DNA from: Lentisphaeraceae bacterium
Lineage (GTDB): Bacteria; Verrucomicrobiota; Kiritimatiellia; RFP12; UBA1067
DNA: 29,045 nucleotides
Direction of reading: 5' to 3'
Assembly (NCBI GenBank): GCA_004551905.1
Contig: SFPL01000059.1
Coordinates: 1-29,045 of the forward strand
Under the pieces are notes generated by a model that had not been told where the DNA came from, searched no databases, and saw nothing but the letters and a program-made list of their open reading frames with translations. The position numbers and the translations under genes are program-made. This document shows, in pieces, positions 24,958 to 29,045 of the stretch (the first letter of the stretch is position 1; each line of letters opens with the position of its first letter).

Positions 24958-24983
24958 CTTTCTGCGCCAGTTTTTGGTATACT
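24954..24983 (+). promoter_or_regulatory. rplM-rpsI promoter
   Basis: TTGACT (24954-24959) overlaps the stop codon of the PHP gene (24955-24957). After 18 bp comes TATACT (24978-24983), preceded by TGG (24975-24977), an extended -10. Unlike the heptamer promoters this one has a -35. It leaves a leader of about 100 nt before rplM. Confidence 0.75.
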
Positions 24984-24994
24984 TCGCGCAATTT

Positions 24995-25019
24995 CGCCGT
25001 CGGGGGCTAACCGGCGGCG
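24995..25019 (+). promoter_or_regulatory. Hairpin in the rplM leader (possible L13 autoregulation)
   Basis: CGCCGTCGG (24995-25003) pairs with CCGGCGGCG (25011-25019) with one G-U wobble around a seven-base loop, just after the predicted transcription start. The remaining leader is purine/AC-rich and ends in AAGGAAAG (25075-25082) before the ATG. Ribosomal-protein leaders upstream of rplM are known in several phyla. Whether this one binds L13 is a guess. Confidence 0.4.
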
Positions 25020-25089
25020 ACTGGAAACGGCGCACAAAACCCCGGACAAAGGGCACAAAACCGCCACAAGAAACAAGGAAAGAAGAAAA

Positions 25090-25521
25090 ATGCAGAAGAG
25101 CTACCGTGCTCCGAACCCGGGCGACAAGCGCCAGTGGTTCATTGTGGACGCGAAGGACAGGCCGCTTGGCCGTCTCGCCGTCGTCATCGCCAACAAGCTC
25201 CGCGCCAAGGACCTGCCCACGTTCGACCCGTCGGTCGACGCCGGCGCGTTCGTCGTGGTCGTCAACGCCGCGCTCGTGAAACTCACGGGCAAGAAGGAGC
25301 AGCAGAAGGACTATCAGCGCTATTCCGGCTACCGGGACGGCCTGAAGCACTTCACCGCCGCAGAGATGCGCGCAAAGCATCCCGACCGCATGATCAAGGA
25401 GGCGGTCTGGGGCATGCTCCCCAAGAACAACATCGCGCGCAAGATGATGACGCGCGTGAAGGTGTTCGCCGGCGCGGAGCATACTCATGCCGCGCAGAAG
25501 CCGGTCGAAATCAAGCTCTAA
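25090..25521 (+). CDS. rplM: 50S ribosomal protein L13
   Basis: L13 is an early-assembly protein of the large subunit. The 143-residue product matches the family along its length: WFIVDAKDRPLGRLAVVIANKLRAKD, VVVVNAALVKLTGKK, YYRHSGY-like YQRYSGYRDGLKHF, PDRMIKEAVWGMLPKN and VFAGAEHTHAAQKP at the end. It lies just upstream of rpsI, the almost universal pairing. Confidence 0.98.
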   Translation: MQKSYRAPNPGDKRQWFIVDAKDRPLGRLAVVIANKLRAKDLPTFDPSVDAGAFVVVVNAALVKLTGKKEQQKDYQRYSGYRDGLKHFTAAEMRAKHPDRMIKEAVWGMLPKNNIARKMMTRVKVFAGAEHTHAAQKPVEIKL

Positions 25522-25541
25522 CCCGTTGAAGGAATTTCAAA

Positions 25542-25943
25542 ATGGCTAACAAGAAGGCAATTTCCGCTGGCACCGGCCGCCGCAAGACGGCCACCGCGCG
25601 CGTTAACCTCGTCGAGGGCAAGGGCCTCTGGACGGTTAACGGCGTCGCGCTCGAGGAGTATCTCCCCTCCGAGGCGTTGCGCGACTACCTCAAGCAGCCG
25701 GTGGCGATCTCCGGCTACGACATGGCCAAGGTTGACGTGGTGGCGTTCGCCAAGGGCGGCGGCATCGCCGGCCAGGCCGGCGCGATTCGCCACGGGCTTG
25801 CCCGTGCGCTCGTCGCGGCCGACGAGTCGACTCGCGCCGCTCTCAAGAAGGCGGGCTGCATGACCCGCGACAGCCGCATGAAGGAGCGCAAGAAGCCCGG
25901 CCAGCCCGGTGCCCGCAAGCGCTTCCAGTTCTCGAAGCGCTGA
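25542..25943 (+). CDS. rpsI: 30S ribosomal protein S9
   Basis: S9 has 133 residues. The N-terminal GTGRRKTATARV is followed by the conserved KGGGIAGQAGAIRHGLARAL. The long basic C-terminal tail ends KRFQFSKR and reaches the P-site tRNA. AAGGAA (25529-25534) precedes the ATG, 20 bp after rplM. Confidence 0.98.
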   Translation: MANKKAISAGTGRRKTATARVNLVEGKGLWTVNGVALEEYLPSEALRDYLKQPVAISGYDMAKVDVVAFAKGGGIAGQAGAIRHGLARALVAADESTRAALKKAGCMTRDSRMKERKKPGQPGARKRFQFSKR

Positions 25944-25948
25944 TCGCG

Positions 25949-27856
25949 ATGGCATTCGGTTTCCTCAAGAAGATCGCCGCAGCAATCACCGGCGGCGGCA
26001 AGGGCAAGCCGCCCGCCAAGGGCGGCGACGCCCAGAAGAAGAAGCGTCGCCGCGGCGGGCGCAAGCACGGCGGCGGCAAGGGCGGTGCCCAGGCGCAGTC
26101 CGGCCAGACGCAGCCGCGGCAGCAGCAGTCGCAGCGCCAGCAGGCGCACGGTTCGTCCGACCGTCAGCCGCGCGGCGAGCGCCAGGAGCGCTCCGACCGC
26201 GGCGGTTCGCGGCGAGGCGGCCGCGGCCGCCACGGCGACCGCGGGCGCTCGCAGCGTCCGGAGGTGGTCAATACCGCGGCCGGCGAGATGCGCCCGGGCG
26301 GCGAAATCTCGGCGGCGGAGCTTGAGCGGCTCCGCGCCGAGCACGCCAAGTGGGATCCTGCGTCCTTCGCCGTCGAGCCGCAGGAGGGCAAGAAGCGGTT
26401 CCAGGACTTCGACCTTCCTGGCGAGGTGCTGCACGGCATCGCCGACCTCGGCTTCAGGTACTGCACCGAGATCCAGGCGCTTTCCCTCGACCAGGCGCTC
26501 GCCGGCCGCGACATCGCGGGCCGCGCGCAGACCGGGTCCGGCAAGACCGCCGCGTTCCTGGTGGCGATCCTCACCCGCTACCTGCGCTCGCCCGAGCGCC
26601 GGGCCGAGAAGGGCGGCGCCCCGCGCGCGCTCGTCATCGCGCCGACGCGCGAGCTGGTGATCCAGATCTGCAAGGACGCGCACGCGATCGGCAAGTACTG
26701 CGACCTGAGGTCTCTCGCCGTCTACGGCGGCATGGACTATGACCGCCAGAAGCGCGAAGTGCTCGCCTCGCCGGTCGACCTGCTCGTCGCGACGCCCGGG
26801 CGCCTGCTCGACTATGTCCGCAGCCACGTCATCGACCTCTCGCACGTCGACACACTCGTCATCGACGAGGCCGACCGGATGCTCGACATGGGCTTCATCC
26901 CCGACGTGCGCAGGATCATGAGCAGCCTGCCGCCGAAGGACCGCCGCACCACCATGCTCTACTCGGCAACGCTCGACGAGACGGTGATGCGCCTGGCGAC
27001 GAACTGGATGAACGAGCCCTACAAGGCCGAGGTGGAGTCCGAGACGAACGCCACCGACACGGTCAAGCAGGTCGTCTACGTGATCCAGGCGAAGGACAAG
27101 TTCACGGTGCTCTTCAACCACGTCGCGCTCCACCCCGACGCGCGCACGATCGTGTTCTGCAACCGCAAGTCGACGACGGATGACGTCTACGAGTCGCTGA
27201 AGATCCGCGGCGTCTCGGTGGAGATGCTTTCTGGCGACGTCAACCAGAACAAGCGCCTCAAGGTGCTCGACCAGTTCCGCGACGGCGAGGTGAAGGTGGT
27301 GGTGGCGACCGACGTCGCCGGCCGCGGCCTGGACGTGAAGGGCCTCGAGTACGTTGTCAACTTCGACTTCCCATACGAGGCCGAGGACTACGTGCACCGC
27401 ATCGGCCGTACCGGCCGCGCCGGCTCGACCGGAGTTGCGATCTCCTTCGCCGACGAGTTCGAGAGCTGCCAGATCCCCGACATCGAGGCGTACATCAAAG
27501 AGCCGCTGAAGTGCACGGTGATCGGTCCCGACGACCCGCTCCTCAAGCCCATCCCCGCCCGGCACTCGAAGCTCGGCGAGGTGGACGCCGAAGCGCGCGC
27601 CCAGGTGGACGCCCGCGAGGCGGCCGGCGAGGAGGAGAAGGCGGCTGCGGCCGCGATGGTCGGCGCGAACGCGACGACCGGCACTGGCGCGCCCGCAGTC
27701 CTCAGGACCGATGCGCCGCAGCGCAAGCTGCCGAAGTTCGACAGCGCCTGCGAGCCGAAGAAGTCTGCTCCGGACGAAACCGAAGCCTACACCAAGCCGG
27801 TCGCCCAGCAGAAGAAACTTGAGGAGTGGCAATTGACACCCGAAGGTCAAAATTGA
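25949..27856 (+). CDS. DEAD-box ATP-dependent RNA helicase with an Arg/Gly/Gln-rich N-terminal extension
   Basis: The 635-residue product unwinds RNA. The core has the Q motif (RFQDFDLPGEVLHGI with IQ), Walker A AQTGSGKT at 193-200, PTRELVIQI, DEAD at 306-309, SAT (LYSATLDE), IVFCNRKS, VATDVAGRGLDV and HRIGRTGRAG. The C-terminal part (PDIEAYIKEPLKCTVI) resembles RhlB, the RNase E partner helicase. Before the core lies an unusual extension of about 120 residues: a short amphipathic start (MAFGFLKKIAAAIT), then runs rich in Lys, Gly, Gln and Arg, likely disordered and RNA-binding. The ATG follows the rpsI stop by 5 bp with no clear ribosome-binding site, so it is probably coupled to rpsI. Its last codons contain the next promoter. 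Confidence 0.93.
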   Translation: MAFGFLKKIAAAITGGGKGKPPAKGGDAQKKKRRRGGRKHGGGKGGAQAQSGQTQPRQQQSQRQQAHGSSDRQPRGERQERSDRGGSRRGGRGRHGDRGRSQRPEVVNTAAGEMRPGGEISAAELERLRAEHAKWDPASFAVEPQEGKKRFQDFDLPGEVLHGIADLGFRYCTEIQALSLDQALAGRDIAGRAQTGSGKTAAFLVAILTRYLRSPERRAEKGGAPRALVIAPTRELVIQICKDAHAIGKYCDLRSLAVYGGMDYDRQKREVLASPVDLLVATPGRLLDYVRSHVIDLSHVDTLVIDEADRMLDMGFIPDVRRIMSSLPPKDRRTTMLYSATLDETVMRLATNWMNEPYKAEVESETNATDTVKQVVYVIQAKDKFTVLFNHVALHPDARTIVFCNRKSTTDDVYESLKIRGVSVEMLSGDVNQNKRLKVLDQFRDGEVKVVVATDVAGRGLDVKGLEYVVNFDFPYEAEDYVHRIGRTGRAGSTGVAISFADEFESCQIPDIEAYIKEPLKCTVIGPDDPLLKPIPARHSKLGEVDAEARAQVDAREAAGEEEKAAAAAMVGANATTGTGAPAVLRTDAPQRKLPKFDSACEPKKSAPDETEAYTKPVAQQKKLEEWQLTPEGQN

Positions 27857-27862
27857 TATAAT
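27833..27862 (+). promoter_or_regulatory. rpsL-rpsG promoter inside the helicase gene end
   Basis: A perfect TTGACA (27833-27838) and a perfect TATAAT (27857-27862) are 18 bp apart. The stop codon TGA of the helicase (27854-27856) also supplies the TG of an extended -10. The predicted start is near 27869. The leader carries AAGGA (27879-27883) 8 bases before the rpsL ATG. Confidence 0.85.
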
Positions 27863-27891
27863 ACACAAACTTTAAACCAAGGAAAAGATAA

Positions 27892-28275
27892 ATGCCGACA
27901 ATCAACCAGCTGATCCGCAAGGGGCGCCGCCCCCTGGCAAAGCACTCAAAATCGCCTGCGCTGAAGGCGTGCCCCCAGCGCCGTGGCGTCTGCCTCGTCG
28001 TCAAGACGATGACGCCCAAGAAGCCTAACTCCGCGCTCCGCAAGGTGGCGCGCGTTCGCCTCACCTCCGGCTACGAGGTGACCGCGTACATCCCGGGCGA
28101 GGGCCACAACCTGCAGGAGCACTCCGTGGTGATGGTCCGCGGCGGCCGTGTCAAGGACCTCCCTGGCGTGCGCTACCACATCATCCGCGGCAAGCTTGAC
28201 TCGCTTGGCGTCGCCGGGCGCAACCGCAGCCGTTCGAAGTACGGAATGAAGAAGGCCAAGAAAGAGGAGAAGTAA
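27892..28275 (+). CDS. rpsL: 30S ribosomal protein S12
   Basis: S12 sits at the decoding centre and controls accuracy. The 127-residue product begins PTINQLIRKGRR and contains KTMTPKKPNSALRKVARVRL, with both lysines that are changed in streptomycin-resistant mutants in the wild-type state. It then has IPGEGHNLQEHSVVMVRGGRVKDLPGVRYHIIRG. The C-terminal KKAKKEEK tail is lineage-specific. Confidence 0.98.
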   Translation: MPTINQLIRKGRRPLAKHSKSPALKACPQRRGVCLVVKTMTPKKPNSALRKVARVRLTSGYEVTAYIPGEGHNLQEHSVVMVRGGRVKDLPGVRYHIIRGKLDSLGVAGRNRSRSKYGMKKAKKEEK

Positions 28276-28278
28276 GCC

Positions 28279-28788
28279 ATGAGTCGCAGAGGCAAGGCAG
28301 TAGTCAAGCGCGTCACGCTCGACCCGAAGTACAACTCCGAGCTCGTCGCCCACATGATCCGCGTGGTCATGAAGGATGGCAAGAAGACCGTCGCCGAGCG
28401 CATCGTCTACGGCGCAATCGACAAGGTCGCCGAGAAGATGAAGGAGGATCCCTCCAAGTTCGTCAAGGACGAGAAGGCGCTCGTGGACCCGCTCGAGGTC
28501 GTCGCCGCCGCGATCGAGAACATGAAGCCCCAGGTCGAGGTGAAGACCCGCCGCGTCGGCGGCACCACCTACCCGGTGCCGGTGCCGATCGCCGCGAACC
28601 GCCAGCTTTCGCTCGCGCTGCGCTGGGCTACCCAGTTCGCGTCCGCGCGCCACGGCATGGGCATGCCGGCCGCCGTCGCGGTCGAGCTCGTAGACGCCTT
28701 CCAGGGCCAGGGCAACGTCATCAAGAAACGCGACGACGTGCACAAGATGGCTGCGGCCAACAAGGCGTTCGCGCACTACGCCTGGTAA
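28279..28788 (+). CDS. rpsG: 30S ribosomal protein S7
   Basis: S7 nucleates assembly of the 30S head. The 169-residue product has the family blocks LDPKYNSELVAHMIRVVMKDGKKTVAE, PQVEVKTRRVGGTTYPVPV and KKRDDVHKMAAANKAFAHYAW. Compared with the usual 156 residues it has an insertion of about 13 charged residues (MKEDPSKFVKDEKAL, about 55-69). GAGGAG (28264-28269) precedes the ATG by 9 bases, and rpsL ends 3 bp upstream. Confidence 0.97.
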   Translation: MSRRGKAVVKRVTLDPKYNSELVAHMIRVVMKDGKKTVAERIVYGAIDKVAEKMKEDPSKFVKDEKALVDPLEVVAAAIENMKPQVEVKTRRVGGTTYPVPVPIAANRQLSLALRWATQFASARHGMGMPAAVAVELVDAFQGQGNVIKKRDDVHKMAAANKAFAHYAW

Positions 28789-28967
28789 AAAAGGCGTTTG
28801 CGTTGGCGGCGCTCCTTTGCGCCGGCTGCATCTCCGTCGCGACAACGCAGGCGGAGATGTTTCATTTTGCCCTTTATTCTCGCACCACGAATCACGAACC
28901 AAGAACCGCGCGCGCGAGTTTCCAGTGCAATACCGGGAGGTTCTGCCTTGAGTGGTTGGCCTGTTGA
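28782..28967 (+). pseudogene. Possible remnant of a lipoprotein gene after rpsG
   Basis: The frame starting on or near CTG 28782 (overlapping the rpsG stop) translates to a lipoprotein-like signal: Val-Lys-Lys, a hydrophobic stretch (AFALAALL), then CAGC with Cys at 28827-28829. It then runs through the heptamer repeats to a TGA at 28965-28967. There is no ATG or GTG start and no recognisable domain after the signal. This suggests a gene fragment or chance similarity. The rest of 28789-29045 holds the repeat and promoter listed separately. Confidence 0.25.
28882..28909 (+). repeat. Four tandem heptamers (GAACCAC family) downstream of rpsG
   Basis: The units are GCACCAC, GAATCAC, GAACCAA and GAACCGC. 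Here no TATAAT follows at the spacing seen elsewhere, so the repeat exists independently of a promoter. Confidence 0.7.
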
Positions 28968-28985
28968 GCGGGCTTCAGCCGGGGG

Positions 28986-29014
28986 TTGAAAAAATCAGGC
29001 GTTGGCTGTATGCT
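28986..29014 (+). promoter_or_regulatory. Promoter for a gene beyond the right edge
   Basis: TTGAAA (28986-28991), 17 bp, then TATGCT (29009-29014) with TG just before it. Downstream is an AC-rich leader. Confidence 0.55.
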
Positions 29015-29036
29015 TTCTTGCAAACACAAAAAACGC

Positions 29037-29043
29037 AAGGAGG
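29037..29043 (+). promoter_or_regulatory. Strong Shine-Dalgarno site at the right edge
   Basis: AAGGAGG lies 2 bases before the window ends. Together with the promoter at 28986 it indicates a start codon a few bases outside. By the usual str-operon order (rpsL, rpsG, fusA, tuf) the gene could be fusA, but nothing of it is visible. Confidence 0.6.
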
Positions 29044-29045
29044 CA

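Overview
This 29-kb window comes from a GC-rich Gram-negative bacterium. All genes I accept lie on the + strand. LptD and LpxK imply a lipopolysaccharide outer membrane. A GspE/PilB ATPase, large secreted beta-helix and LamG/leucine-rich-repeat proteins, a Tat-exported GH109-like protein, and bacterial ribosomal proteins with short insertions fit the PVC superphylum, most likely Verrucomicrobiota/Kiritimatiellota from a gut or sediment. That placement is inference from gene content and needs a ribosomal-protein tree.

Layout. Positions 1-93 are an unexplained edge with a strong hairpin. Positions 94-2244 hold the 3' part of a secreted beta-helix/PKD protein with a recent internal duplication. 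A long hairpin follows, then prfB, a DUF721/DciA-like gene, an orphan family-5 solute-binding protein, and a TsaB-like domain that runs in frame and without a stop into a secreted pectate-lyase/GH28-like beta-helix (5341-7173). A promoter at 7187 starts a probable operon: GH2 glycosidase, 1079-residue LamG/LRR surface protein, Tat-exported GH109-like oxidoreductase-fold protein, UvrD/Rep helicase. The next unit (15816 onward) is RNase E/G, lptD, lpxK. After it come a GspE/PilB ATPase, a phosphohexomutase and a PHP-domain phosphoesterase. The last part is translation: rplM-rpsI with a DEAD-box helicase, then rpsL-rpsG from a consensus promoter inside the end of the helicase gene. At the right edge a promoter and Shine-Dalgarno site point to a gene just outside.

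How the genes work together. The surface and secreted proteins (7226-13782 plus both beta-helix proteins) suggest foraging on complex, perhaps amino-sugar-containing, glycans. RNase E/G, the RhlB-like helicase and the PHP protein of RNase AM type are RNA-processing functions. RNase E/G shares a transcription unit with lipopolysaccharide biogenesis genes.

The most unusual signal is regulatory. Four promoters share one composite: a GAACCRCGAA box (unit of a 7-bp GAACCAC tandem repeat), then 5-7 bp, then an extended -10 TGGTATAATAC, with no clear -35. At three of them the first ATG lies only 7-9 nt past the -10, so the transcripts should be leaderless or nearly so (prfB, the GspE/PilB gene and a 20-codon ORF overlapping the RNase E/G start). 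Related 7-8 bp repeats rich in AACCAC or CCAAAC sit in intergenic gaps and as a 48-bp in-frame insertion in the mutase gene. Other points of interest are the TsaB/beta-helix fusion and the duplicated beta-helix module at the window edge. I saw no tRNA, rRNA, CRISPR array or transposase.
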